From contig JAJZVA010000004.1 of the NCBI GenBank assembly GCA_021845905.1, forward strand, positions 62,001 to 126,000: a stretch of 64,000 nucleotides of DNA, read 5' to 3'. Below, piece by piece: positions 44,184-52,617 of the stretch (position 1 is its first letter; every line of letters starts with the position of its first letter). A program made the translations under genes and the position numbers. Source of the stretch: Pseudomonadota bacterium (GTDB lineage Bacteria; Pseudomonadota; Alphaproteobacteria; Micavibrionales; UBA2020). Below the pieces are notes generated by a model that worked only from the letters and a program-made list of their open reading frames with translations, searched no databases and was not told where the DNA came from.

Positions 44184-44552
44184 ATGAGCAAGAAAACTTC
44201 AAAAATCCGTATCGGAAAAAGAATTCAGAAGCTACGCAAAGACAAGAAGCTGTCTCAAGAAAAACTTGCTGAAATGATTAATAAAAGCACTGAAACCATC
44301 AGTCACATTGAGCGCGGAAAATTCCTGCCACGCTTAGAAACAGCGCAAGAAATAGCAGACGTCCTTGACGTGCCGCTGTATGAACTGTTCACGTATGATA
44401 TAGCAGAAACTGAAAAGACACGTATAAAGCTGACGAATGAAATTTTAACACTACTGAAAGATCAGCCAACCGACCTATTGAGAACCACGCTTGAGCAAGT
44501 GAATAGTTTTATTGCGCTGAAAAACAGTTTTACAAACAGATTGAAGAAATAA
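44184..44552 (+). CDS. XRE-family helix-turn-helix regulator
   Basis: A 122-residue DNA-binding protein. The N-terminal helix-turn-helix (about residues 12-65) has the usual core LRKDKKLSQEKLAEMINKS and ISHIERGKFLPRLETAQEIADVL. A short C-terminal region may mediate oligomerisation. The start could be 44166, adding six residues; neither ATG has a good ribosome site. It is the only plus-strand gene in the element and faces the left operon across repeated sites, so it is probably the element's repressor. Confidence 0.85.
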   Translation: MSKKTSKIRIGKRIQKLRKDKKLSQEKLAEMINKSTETISHIERGKFLPRLETAQEIADVLDVPLYELFTYDIAETEKTRIKLTNEILTLLKDQPTDLLRTTLEQVNSFIALKNSFTNRLKK

Positions 44553-44555
44553 AAC

Positions 44556-45869
44556 TCAAAGAGAGCCTTTCGGCATTGTGCCGTCATAATAATAAATCGG
44601 ATCATCGTCACCGACCAATTCATCAATATCTTCAAGAGAGACGTAAGTGCCGAGAATTTTCCGTTTTTTTATTTCATCTTCTTCGCCTAGTAGTTCATCT
44701 CTATAATCTTCTACAACATCATGTCCATAGTGTGCTTCAATCATTTTTTCAGATGTACCCATTTGCTTTGCTAACATACGTGCTGTAATCTTGCCGTCTT
44801 TTCTAATGAGTGCATCAGTCGCATAACTATGACGCAGAGAAGTTAGAGTATGTTTATCAGAGCCGTCTTCTTTATAAGAAAAATTACACTCTTCAAGTAA
44901 AGCATTAAAATTCTTTTTCATTGACTTTGTAAATCGTCCGTCTGCGAGACACTGTATTCTCTCTTCTTGATCTAAAGCCTCTCCGTCAAGATATTCTAAC
45001 CGCCTGTCTTGAATATTTTTAAGTGCCCTGATACCAAATGCCGCGACAAGCAAAGTTCTACTACTATATTTCTTCCCAGCTTTGTTAAGTTTTATTGTTG
45101 AGTTTTTCCAGTCTATATCTCTCCACCGTATAGTGCTAAGTTCATCAACTCTGATTCCCGTTGCTAGAATTATTAATATAATGTCATGCAGTAAGAGACG
45201 CGACCACATTTGATGTGTCGTCAATCCGCGATACCTGCCTTGACGATTTTGAAGTTTTTCAATTCTCTTTCGTGAAGTAATCACCAGAGTTTCTATCTGC
45301 TTTAGAGTGAAATGAGGACGTCTGCCTGATTGCTTTTCTGATTGATAAGAAAATTTTAAGCCTGTTTCACACCAACCGTAATCACTGCCAAACTTGAAAA
45401 GCTGATTAAGAACTCCGCTTTCACGATTAAGCGTGCGAGGTGATGCTATTTTTCCTGTTTTTTCATTCTTCTTGGTTTTTCTGTCCAGCATATAATCATT
45501 GATCGTGCCTTTGTTGATTTTTGAAATGTCGTCGTACTTTTCAAAAAATGGCATTAAGTGTCTGTGAATCTGCTCTGTGTGATATGTGATTATTGTAGAC
45601 GTTTCACCTTCAAGACTTGCAATATATCTTTTACACAGCTTCTTGAATGAAACTTTTTCAACAACCTTGCCCGTGCGCTTTTTTTCTAGTGCGTCACGAT
45701 GAGCGTCCAGCGCGATTGCTGCCGCTCTGTTCATGTCACTTGTTTTTGTCGTTTTCCTGAACTTGCGACCGTCAATTTTGAAATAGTAGCTATAATTATT
45801 TGACGTACCTTTCTTGCCGATATACACACCGTCACCGACCAGAATCATTTTTTCTTTTTTCTTCGCCAT
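44556..45869 (-). CDS. Tyrosine recombinase / phage-type integrase
   Basis: A 437-residue site-specific recombinase. An N-terminal DNA-arm region (residues to about 65), a core-binding part to about 170 and a catalytic part follow. Catalytic Arg is in ATGIRVDEL, the H/R box is LTSLRHSYAT (Thr replaces the usual first His), and the Tyr box is MGTSEKMIEAHYGH. This pattern is typical of element-encoded integrases. It faces the tRNA-Val gene, 236 bp away, the usual position for an integrase that targets a tRNA 3' end. Its stop is 3 bp from the XRE stop. Confidence 0.92.
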   Translation of the reverse strand: MAKKKEKMILVGDGVYIGKKGTSNNYSYYFKIDGRKFRKTTKTSDMNRAAAIALDAHRDALEKKRTGKVVEKVSFKKLCKRYIASLEGETSTIITYHTEQIHRHLMPFFEKYDDISKINKGTINDYMLDRKTKKNEKTGKIASPRTLNRESGVLNQLFKFGSDYGWCETGLKFSYQSEKQSGRRPHFTLKQIETLVITSRKRIEKLQNRQGRYRGLTTHQMWSRLLLHDIILIILATGIRVDELSTIRWRDIDWKNSTIKLNKAGKKYSSRTLLVAAFGIRALKNIQDRRLEYLDGEALDQEERIQCLADGRFTKSMKKNFNALLEECNFSYKEDGSDKHTLTSLRHSYATDALIRKDGKITARMLAKQMGTSEKMIEAHYGHDVVEDYRDELLGEEDEIKKRKILGTYVSLEDIDELVGDDDPIYYYDGTMPKGSL

Positions 45870-45877
45870 GCTGATGC

Positions 45878-45910
45878 CTGTCTAAAACCTGTCCAAAACG
45901 TGTCCAGTAA
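45878..45910. repeat. Tandem 11-bp repeats in front of the integrase gene
   Basis: CTGTCTAAAAC at 45878, CTGTCCAAAAC at 45889 and GTGTCCAGTAA at 45900, three head-to-tail units. Short directly repeated sequences next to an integrase start are typical of arm-type recombinase sites or of an excisionase operator. The surrounding 236 bp to the tRNA show nothing else. Confidence 0.7.
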
Positions 45911-46105
45911 ATATTTTTAAATTATGCTATGTTTTTGGGAATAAACAACTAAAAAGGAGTACCATATTTTTAGTGATTTTCGCTTATGATTTTCAGCAAA
46001 CAACTGATTATATTGAAGATAATAGCATAGCAAATCGTCACAATTATTTTTCAATGACCTTGAAAAAGTCACTGTCTATAACGCTTTATTTTCATTGAGA
46101 AAAAA

Positions 46106-46180
46106 TGGTGCGCGTGGAAAGGATCGAACTTTCTACCCCTGCTATGTCAAAGCAGTGCTCTACCACTGAGCTACACGCGC
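46106..46180 (-). tRNA. tRNA-Val (anticodon GAC)
   Basis: A 75-nt cloverleaf is visible. Acceptor arms GCGCGTG / CACGCGC pair fully, D arm GCTCAGTGGTAGAGC, anticodon stem CTGCT / AGCAG with loop TTGACAT giving anticodon GAC, T arm GAAAG-TTCGATC-CTTTC, then discriminator A and encoded CCA. The 3' end faces the integrated element and is the probable attachment site. Confidence 0.95.
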
Positions 46181-46243
46181 AAATTCCGTATCAAACAGAA
46201 TGCACGTATTTAGCATAGAACGTAAATCCCGCGCAAGAGGTCT

Positions 46244-48073
46244 TTAGGCCGCAAAAAACGCCCCCGGTACGGACTCGGGCGAAAGCCCTGAAACCTGCAT
46301 TTCATAGAGCTTTTTATAATGGGATTCCGCTTGCGCGAGCAGGCTCTGGTGCGTGCCTTGCTCGACGATACGTCCTTGATTAAACACGAGAATTCTATCG
46401 GCCTGCTGAATGGTCGAGAGGCGGTGGGCGATGGTGATGGTCGTCCTGCCCTCCATCAGCGCGTGGAGCGCTTTCTGGATGTAATGTTCCGAGACGGAAT
46501 CGAGGCTCGAGGTCGCCTCGTCGAGAATCAGGATCGGCGCATCGGCGAGGATGGCGCGGGCGATCGCGACCCGTTGTCGCTCGCCGCCTGAAAGCTTGAC
46601 GCCACGCTCGCCGACCAGCGTGTCGTAGCCGAGCGGCAGTCCGGTGATAAAGTCGTGCGCGTAGGCTTTCTTCGCAGCTTCGACAATCTCCTCCTGCGTC
46701 GCGCCAGGGCGACCATAGGCAATGTTGTCGGACAATGAGCGGTGGAACAAAATCGGGTCCTGCGGGACAAGCGAGATCGCCTGGCGAAGGCTCTCCAGCG
46801 TCACATGGGCGATGTCCTGCCCGTCGATGAGGATGCGCCCGGCGTTGAGGTTGTAAAGCCGCTGCAACAGCTTGACGAAAGTCGATTTGCCGCCGCCCGA
46901 CGGGCCGACGAGCGCAATGCGCTCGCCCGAAGCGATGTCGATATTCAAACCCTCGTATATTTTATTGCCTTGCGCGGAGTAGCTGAAATCCACATGGTCG
47001 AACGCGATCATGTCCGGGCGTTTCGCATTGCCGACAACCAGCGGTCTTGCGCCCGGCGCATCGACGACGTCGTCTTCCCGCATCCAGAAAACCACGGCGT
47101 CCTCCATATCGCTCATCGCGCGCTGCAAATGATTGATATGTATGCCGATGTCGCGCAAATAGCCGCCGATAATGAAGAAGGTCGTGATGACGACGACGAT
47201 ATCCCCGGGCGATGCCTTGCCGGTGTGCCACAGCCAGATCGTCAGCGCCAGCATCATGCCGTTCATCAGAATGCGCAAAAACGTGCGCACGCCGTCCGCG
47301 ATCTGCGAGACTTGCCAGGCATGAATGGCTTTTTCACGCCAAACAGAAGCAACCTTGCCGAACAGGTTTTCTTCCCGCGTTTCCGCGCCGAAGGATTTGA
47401 CCGTCGGGTTGCCGACGATGATGTCGGCCAGCGCCGCGCCCATTTTGGTGTCCTGCGCCGCGGAGGCGATAAAGCGCGGCTTGAGGATTTTGACGGAACT
47501 CCAGATGCTCAAGGCGCAATAAATGAAAATCAGCACCGCGGTCGCCGCGCCGACCAGTGGCAATTTACAGCTCAGCATGACGGTGATGCTGATCACGATC
47601 GTCACGGCGGGCAGGATGCTCATCAGCAGCGTGTCCTCGAACTGGTCGAAGGCCCACATGCCGCGGGTGATCTTGCGCACCGTGCCGCCGGCGAAGGTGT
47701 TGGCGTGCCAGTCGGCGCTGAAGCGCTGCACCTTGCGCATGCCGTCGGTGATGATGCGGTAAAGATTATGCACCGCGAAACGGTTCCAGAAAAGCATGGA
47801 GCTGATGCGCAAGGCCATGTTCAAAAGCGCCAGAACGACAAAACCCCAGAACGCCGCCCAGGCCCGCTGCAGCGCGGCGGCGTCATGAATGCCGTGGCGG
47901 CTCATCGCGTCGACGATGCGTCCGGTGTAAACCGGCACGATCGAATCCATCGACACGGCCGCCATCATCAGCACGGCCGAGGCGACGCCGAGCTTGAGTC
48001 TCTGTCTCCAATAATGCATGGCGAACCGCAGGACATCCCTGTAGCCCGCCGTGTTTTCCTTCACGGACGTCAT
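46244..48073 (-). CDS. ABC exporter, fused permease-ATPase (MsbA-like)
   Basis: A 609-residue half transporter: six helices in residues about 20-320 and an ATPase after about 350. Walker A is GPSGGGKS, the signature [14 protein letters not shown] and Walker B ILILDEATSSLDS; the D- and H-loops follow (TIAHRLSTIQ). Homodimeric exporters of this kind move lipids, peptides or drugs. It is divergent from the mla operon with 100 bp between starts. Specific substrate is not deducible. Confidence 0.93.
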   Translation of the reverse strand: MTSVKENTAGYRDVLRFAMHYWRQRLKLGVASAVLMMAAVSMDSIVPVYTGRIVDAMSRHGIHDAAALQRAWAAFWGFVVLALLNMALRISSMLFWNRFAVHNLYRIITDGMRKVQRFSADWHANTFAGGTVRKITRGMWAFDQFEDTLLMSILPAVTIVISITVMLSCKLPLVGAATAVLIFIYCALSIWSSVKILKPRFIASAAQDTKMGAALADIIVGNPTVKSFGAETREENLFGKVASVWREKAIHAWQVSQIADGVRTFLRILMNGMMLALTIWLWHTGKASPGDIVVVITTFFIIGGYLRDIGIHINHLQRAMSDMEDAVVFWMREDDVVDAPGARPLVVGNAKRPDMIAFDHVDFSYSAQGNKIYEGLNIDIASGERIALVGPSGGGKSTFVKLLQRLYNLNAGRILIDGQDIAHVTLESLRQAISLVPQDPILFHRSLSDNIAYGRPGATQEEIVEAAKKAYAHDFITGLPLGYDTLVGERGVKLSGGERQRVAIARAILADAPILILDEATSSLDSVSEHYIQKALHALMEGRTTITIAHRLSTIQQADRILVFNQGRIVEQGTHQSLLAQAESHYKKLYEMQVSGLSPESVPGAFFAA

Positions 48074-48086
48074 AATAGAACCATTT

Positions 48087-48148
48087 TTAAAGTCAGTTTA
48101 AGCGCGCCGGTTCCCACTATATATTTTCCGTGGCGTTTTGTCTATAAT
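48087..48148. promoter_or_regulatory. CtrA-like TTAA-N7-TTAA site and TATAAT box before mlaE
   Basis: TTAA at 48087-48090 and 48098-48101 with 7 bp between lies in the gap between the ABC exporter and mlaE. A perfect TATAAT at 48143-48148 is seen, with no clear -35 box; if used, transcription starts near 48155 and the mlaE start must be 48174. The half-site match may be coincidental in this AT-rich gap. Confidence 0.35.
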
Positions 48149-48173
48149 GGCGGGCGGAAACGGGGACGCGCTG

Positions 48174-49307
48174 ATGCAATATTGCGACATTCAGGAGGAG
48201 AAATCCGGAGTCACGCTCCATCTGTTGGGCGGCTGGACAATCTTCACCCTGCCGGAAATCGCCAAAGAGTTGCGTGCCTTCCGCCCGGCGCGAAAAACCA
48301 AAATCACCATCGACGGAAAAAAGCTGGAAAGTTTCGACACGGCCGCGGCCTGGTACTTAGGCACCCTGCGCGCGACGCTGGAACAATCAGGCGCCCTGCC
48401 GCACCTGCACGGGTTCAGGGAAGCGCACTTGCGGATCTTCGACAAAATCTCCCGCTTGCGGCCCGCGCCTGAAGAGAGAGCCGAAACGAAAACATCCCCG
48501 CCGCGTTTTCTCACCGGCGCCATCGTCGCGCTCGGACGGGTCGCGGCGCAGGTGTGGGAGGATGCGTACCGCGGCATCGGCTTTTTCGGCACCTTCATCG
48601 TCACGCTGGCGGGGGGAATTTTCCGTCCGAAGCGCCTGCGCCTCAGGAGCGTCGCCTTCCACATCAACGAAATCGGCATCAAGGCCGTCCCGATCGTCGC
48701 GCTGATGGCTTTTTCGATCGCTTTCGTCATGGGCTATCAGGGCGCGTTCCAGCTGCAGAAATTCGACGCCACCGTTTACACCATCGACCTTGTGGTGCTG
48801 TCGATCCTGCGCGAAATGGGCGTGCTGATCACCGCCATCATGGTGGCCGGACGCTCCGGCTCCGCCTTCGCGGCGCAACTCGGCACGATGAAGCTCAATG
48901 AAGAAGTGGACGCGCTCCGCACCATGGGCGAGAACCCGTTCGAGGTTCTGGTCCTGCCCCGGCTGATCGCCATCGTCATCGCCCTGCCGCTGCTCGCCGT
49001 GCTCGCGGACGCGACGGGGCTTTTCGGCGGTTACGTTTTTTCGTCAAGCTATCTCGGCTATTCACCGATGCAATTCCTTGCCCGCATGCAGGGCGCAGCC
49101 GACATGCGGCAAGTCCTCGTCGGCCTTTCCAAGGCGCCGGTCTTCGCGCTGCTGATCGGCGTCACCGGCTGCATGCAAGGTCTGAAGGCGCGCGGCTCGG
49201 CGGAGGATGTCGGGCGCAAGACCGTCACCGCCGTGGTGCAGTCGATCTTCCTCGTCATCGTCGCCGACGCGCTCTTTTCCGTCATTTTCACCAAATTGGG
49301 GATCTGA
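48174..49307 (+). CDS. mlaE: MlaE-type phospholipid transporter permease with N-terminal STAS-like domain
   Basis: A 377-residue permease. Residues 1-110 resemble a STAS domain (VTLHLLGGWTI, KTKITIDGKKLESFDTAAAWYL), normally the separate protein MlaB. The rest has the MlaE fold: the segment AVPIVALMAFSIAFVMGYQGAFQL and the EF-loop-like AAQLGTMKLNEEVDALRTMGENP. It moves phospholipids between membranes in complex with MlaF and MlaD. The start at 48174 is chosen because it follows the TATAAT box and gives the STAS start; ATGs at 48138 and 48147 lie in or before that box. Confidence 0.9.
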   Translation: MQYCDIQEEKSGVTLHLLGGWTIFTLPEIAKELRAFRPARKTKITIDGKKLESFDTAAAWYLGTLRATLEQSGALPHLHGFREAHLRIFDKISRLRPAPEERAETKTSPPRFLTGAIVALGRVAAQVWEDAYRGIGFFGTFIVTLAGGIFRPKRLRLRSVAFHINEIGIKAVPIVALMAFSIAFVMGYQGAFQLQKFDATVYTIDLVVLSILREMGVLITAIMVAGRSGSAFAAQLGTMKLNEEVDALRTMGENPFEVLVLPRLIAIVIALPLLAVLADATGLFGGYVFSSSYLGYSPMQFLARMQGAADMRQVLVGLSKAPVFALLIGVTGCMQGLKARGSAEDVGRKTVTAVVQSIFLVIVADALFSVIFTKLGI

Positions 49308-49309
49308 CG

Positions 49310-50050
49310 ATGAAAGAGCCGCTGATCAAAATCCGGAACATCGTCAACCGCTTCGGCGACAACATCGTGCACGACGGAGTGACGTTCGATATTTTTCCCG
49401 GGGAAATCGTCGCCGTCGTCGGCGGCAACGGCACGGGCAAATCCGTCCTCCTGCGCACCATCGCCGGCCTGCAGAAACCCGTTTCCGGCACTGTCGCCGT
49501 CGCCGGAAACGACGTTGCCGGAAAAGCGCGGCAGAACCTGTGGGGCGTCCTGTTCCAGAAAGGCGCGCTGTTCTCCAACCTCACCGTCGCCGAGAACATC
49601 GCCTTTCAGATGAAGGAAAAGACCGCGCTTCCGGCAAAAGACATCCGCGAGATCGCCCTGATGAAAATCAGGCTGGTCGGCCTGCCGCCGCACGCCGCCG
49701 GGCTTTATCCATCCGCGCTCTCCGGCGGCATGACCAAACGCGCCGCGCTCGCCCGCGCGCTGGCGCTTGATCCTCGCCTTCTTTTGCTCGACGAGCCGAC
49801 GGCGGGACTCGACGCGCCCGCGGCCGCCGCGTTCGACCGGCTGATCCGCGACCTCGTCGACGACCTTGGCATCTCGGTCCTCATGGTCACCCACGACCTC
49901 GACAGCATGGCGGAAATCTGCGACCGCATCGCCGTGCTGGTCGACAGAAAAATCAAGACGGGAACGCTGAAAGAGCACCTGAAAGACAATCACCCGTGGA
50001 TGCGGGAATATTTTCACAACAAACGCGCGCATTTTTTGGAGAAAATCTGA
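49310..50050 (+). CDS. mlaF: MlaF-type ATP-binding protein
   Basis: A 246-residue ATPase. Walker A GGNGTGKS near residues 39-46, signature LSGGMTKRAALARALALDP near 138 and Walker B LLLLDEPTAGLD near 160 match the MlaF group; the LSGGMTKR signature form is specific for MCE transporters. It starts two bases after mlaE, so the genes are coupled. It powers lipid movement through MlaE. Confidence 0.94.
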   Translation: MKEPLIKIRNIVNRFGDNIVHDGVTFDIFPGEIVAVVGGNGTGKSVLLRTIAGLQKPVSGTVAVAGNDVAGKARQNLWGVLFQKGALFSNLTVAENIAFQMKEKTALPAKDIREIALMKIRLVGLPPHAAGLYPSALSGGMTKRAALARALALDPRLLLLDEPTAGLDAPAAAAFDRLIRDLVDDLGISVLMVTHDLDSMAEICDRIAVLVDRKIKTGTLKEHLKDNHPWMREYFHNKRAHFLEKI

Positions 50051-50051
50051 C

Positions 50052-50726
50052 ATGGAAACGGAAAAACACTATTTCAAGGTCGGGCTGTTCTTTCTCGCCG
50101 CCATCGCCGTCTTCGTCTGGTACGTCGCGGCCTTCGGCGGCAGGAGCGGGCAGCATGTCGTCAAGCGCTACGCCGTTTACTTCAACCATTCGGTCAGCGG
50201 CCTGCAAAAAGGCGCGCCCGTGAAACTGCAAGGCATCACCGTCGGCGCGGTCAGCGACATCCGCTTCGTTTCGACGGAAAGCGACAACATCCGCGTCATC
50301 GCCGACATCGACGGCGCCGCGCCGGTGCGCACCGACACCGTCGCAACAGTCGCCTTTCAGGGCATCACCGGCACGACCTACCTGTCGCTGGAAAACACCG
50401 GGTCGGACGTCAGCGCCGGCCCGCTGATGGCCAAAAACGGCGCGGCCTATCCGGTCATTTCCTCGAGGGCTTCCGACGTCCAGTCGCTGATCACCGGCGC
50501 GCCCGCGCTGATGGGCCAACTGTCGCGAACGATCGGCCAGGCGCAGAAGCTGCTCAGCGACCGCAACATCTCCAACGCCGCCGTCCTGCTGCCCGAGGCG
50601 CAGGAAGCGCTGGCCGAGGCGACGGACGCCTTCCGCGAGATCAAGATGCTGGCGCGCGAATTGCGCGACGACCCTTCCCTGATCCTGCGCGGCCCGCAAT
50701 ATCAGGGTTACAAGGTGCCGAAATGA
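50052..50726 (+). CDS. mlaD: MlaD-type MCE domain lipid-binding protein
   Basis: A 224-residue protein with one N-terminal helix (about residues 12-30) and a periplasmic MCE domain (YAVYFNHSVSGLQKGAPVKLQGITVGAVSDI). The C-terminal part is helical. MCE proteins form hexameric rings that carry phospholipids across the periplasm. It starts one base after mlaF and overlaps the lipoprotein start by four bases. No mlaC or mlaA is in this window. Confidence 0.93.
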   Translation: METEKHYFKVGLFFLAAIAVFVWYVAAFGGRSGQHVVKRYAVYFNHSVSGLQKGAPVKLQGITVGAVSDIRFVSTESDNIRVIADIDGAAPVRTDTVATVAFQGITGTTYLSLENTGSDVSAGPLMAKNGAAYPVISSRASDVQSLITGAPALMGQLSRTIGQAQKLLSDRNISNAAVLLPEAQEALAEATDAFREIKMLARELRDDPSLILRGPQYQGYKVPK

Positions 50727-51388
50727 CGACAGGCAAAACAAAAATATTTTCCATTTCGGCATCCCCGCGAAAGCGGGGATCCAGACTTATACTCGCCGGA
50801 ATGGCCGTTATATCGTGCCTCGCCGCCTGCGCCATCGCGCCGCGCGACACGGGATCGGCCTTCATGTTCGATCTTCCGGCGGCGCGCATGCGGGCCGCGC
50901 CCGCGCCGTCCGGCGAAACATTGACCGTCGCCATGCCCCAGACGGCGGCGGAACTCGATACCTACAGGATCGCCCTGAAACGCGACAACCGCAGATGGGA
51001 TTATTACGACGGCGCGCGCTGGAGCGATTTTCTGCCTGTCGTCGTGCGGGACGATTTGACAACAACGCTCGCCATGGCGCATATTTTCAAGGGTGTCGCG
51101 ACGGACTCCTCCGGCCTTGCCGGAGACAACATATTGCAAACCGACATTCAGGCGTTTCACGCGGAATATGCGACGGCAGACGCGCCGCCCGTCGTCAAAG
51201 TCCGCATCATCGCGCATATGACCGGGCGCCTCGGCGGCACGGAGATCCCCGCCTTCGCGGCAGAGGCGCGTCGGAAAGCCGCCGACAACACGCTTTCCGC
51301 CATTCAAGCCGCTTTCGCTGCGGCGTTCCGCGACGCCGAGCGGCAGATCGCGCGAAAAATCATCGAACGGGAAAAGAACCATAAATGA
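50723..51388 (+). CDS. ABC-type transport auxiliary lipoprotein, PqiC/YmbA-like
   Basis: A 221-residue lipoprotein. Lipobox LAAC is at residues about 32-36 after a hydrophobic stretch. The mature protein has the auxiliary-lipoprotein pattern: DTYRIALKRDNRRWDYYDGARWSDFLPVVVRDDL. Such proteins (as PqiC, LetC) sit under the outer membrane and complete MCE transporters. A 20-bp palindrome is inserted within codons for residues 13-19, lengthening the signal region. Its ATG overlaps mlaD by four bases, and its stop overlaps the antiporter start by four. Confidence 0.85.
   Translation: MTTGKTKIFSISASPRKRGSRLILAGMAVISCLAACAIAPRDTGSAFMFDLPAARMRAAPAPSGETLTVAMPQTAAELDTYRIALKRDNRRWDYYDGARWSDFLPVVVRDDLTTTLAMAHIFKGVATDSSGLAGDNILQTDIQAFHAEYATADAPPVVKVRIIAHMTGRLGGTEIPAFAAEARRKAADNTLSAIQAAFAAAFRDAERQIARKIIEREKNHK
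50761..50780. repeat. REP-like palindrome inside the lipoprotein signal sequence
   Basis: ATCCCCGC-GAAA-GCGGGGAT, a perfect 8-bp stem with a GAAA tetraloop. The following CCAGA fits a common proteobacterial dispersed repeat. It stands in frame in the lipoprotein gene. Confidence 0.8.
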
Positions 51389-52617
51389 CGCCATTCCAGA
51401 TCATCGCCCTGCTCCTGACCTTCATCGCCATCGGCGGCACCCTCAACCATAAGTATTTCCACCTGCCCGCGACGATCGGCCACATGACTTTCGCGCTGAT
51501 CCTCTCTTTAAGCGCCCTGATCCTCTACAAGCTCGGCCTGTTTGACATCACGCCGATAAAATCGGCGATCGGCGGCATAGATTTTTCCGAGGTCCTGCTC
51601 CATGGCATGCTGTCGTTCCTGCTTTTCGCGGGAGCGCTTCAGATCAGCCTCGACGACCTGAAAAGCGTCGGCACGCCCGTCGCGGTGCTTGCGACCGCGG
51701 GCGTCTTCATGGCGACGCTCATCACCGGCACGCTGGTATGGTTCGGCGCGCAATGGCTCGGCATCGGCCTGCCTTTCATTTATGCCATGCTGTTCGGCGC
51801 GCTGATCTCGCCGACCGACCCGATCGCCGTGCTCGCAATCATGAGAGACGCCGGCCTTTCGAAAAAACTCTACGCCAAGATCGGCAGCGAAAGCCTGTTC
51901 AACGACGGCGTCGGCGTCGTCATCTTTCTCACCATCCTCGGCATCGCCAACGGCGAGCAGAAGCTCGACCCGCAGGCCATCGCCGTGCTGCTCGCGCAAA
52001 AATCGCTCGGCGGACTTGCGCTTGGTTTCTTTCTCGGCTGGATCACGGAATCGCTCCTGCGCCACCTCAACGATTATAAGGTGGAAGTGCTTTTGACCCT
52101 CGCGCTCGTCACCGGCGGCTATACGCTGGCGGAATTCCTGCATGTTTCTGCGCCGATCTGCATGGTCGCGGCGGGGCTGACCGTCGGCCATTCAACGCCG
52201 AAAAACGGCAAACGCGGGCAGGACCGCGAACGGGTCGATCTCTTCTGGGAGCTTCTCGACGAAATCTTCAATGCCGTGCTCTTCATGCTGGTCGGCCTCG
52301 AGCTGATCGTCATCACCATCACCAAACAGCATCTTTTTCTGGGCGGGATCGCCGTCGGCGCCATGCTGCTCGGCCGCCTGATCAGCGTCAGCGTGCCGAT
52401 CGGCCTCATGAGCTTGCAGCAAAAGTTCGAAAAGGGCACGATTCCGCTACTTGTCTGGGGCGGATTGCGCGGCGGGCTTTCTATCGCCATGGCGCTGTCG
52501 TTGCCGGACGGGCCGGAAAAAAGCGTCATTCTGCCGGTGACCTACGTGGTCGTGCTGTTCTCTATTCTGGTGCAGGGCTTAAGCTTCAAAAAGCTACTCA
52601 ATCTCATCGTCAAGTAG
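51385..52617 (+). CDS. Na+/H+ antiporter, CPA1/NhaP type
   Basis: A 410-residue membrane protein with about 11-12 helices. The CPA1 motifs are visible: LLFAGALQISLDDL, GALISPTDPIAVLAI (residues about 138-152), and GSESLFNDGVGVVIF with the conserved Asp that binds cation and proton. Such antiporters exchange sodium or potassium for protons. It overlaps the auxiliary lipoprotein gene by four bases, so it is co-transcribed with the mla genes. Its 3' end overlaps the convergent pseudouridine synthase gene by 24 bp. Confidence 0.92.
   Translation: MTPFQIIALLLTFIAIGGTLNHKYFHLPATIGHMTFALILSLSALILYKLGLFDITPIKSAIGGIDFSEVLLHGMLSFLLFAGALQISLDDLKSVGTPVAVLATAGVFMATLITGTLVWFGAQWLGIGLPFIYAMLFGALISPTDPIAVLAIMRDAGLSKKLYAKIGSESLFNDGVGVVIFLTILGIANGEQKLDPQAIAVLLAQKSLGGLALGFFLGWITESLLRHLNDYKVEVLLTLALVTGGYTLAEFLHVSAPICMVAAGLTVGHSTPKNGKRGQDRERVDLFWELLDEIFNAVLFMLVGLELIVITITKQHLFLGGIAVGAMLLGRLISVSVPIGLMSLQQKFEKGTIPLLVWGGLRGGLSIAMALSLPDGPEKSVILPVTYVVVLFSILVQGLSFKKLLNLIVK

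Larger units (their letters stand above)
42857..46105. mobile_element. Small AT-rich integrated element at tRNA-Val
   Basis: About 3.2 kb with visibly lower GC than both flanks. It contains a tyrosine recombinase next to the 3' end of a tRNA gene, a XRE regulator and four short minus-strand genes. The right edge is at the tRNA-Val 3' end (46106). I could not find a second copy of the tRNA 3' sequence near 42860, so the left edge is set by base composition only. It may be a decayed element rather than a complete one. Confidence 0.6.

Noticed and set aside
46742-48472. 576-codon open frame antisense to the ABC exporter
   Set aside because: Shadow frame that also runs into mlaE; composition is Arg/His-rich as expected for an artefact.
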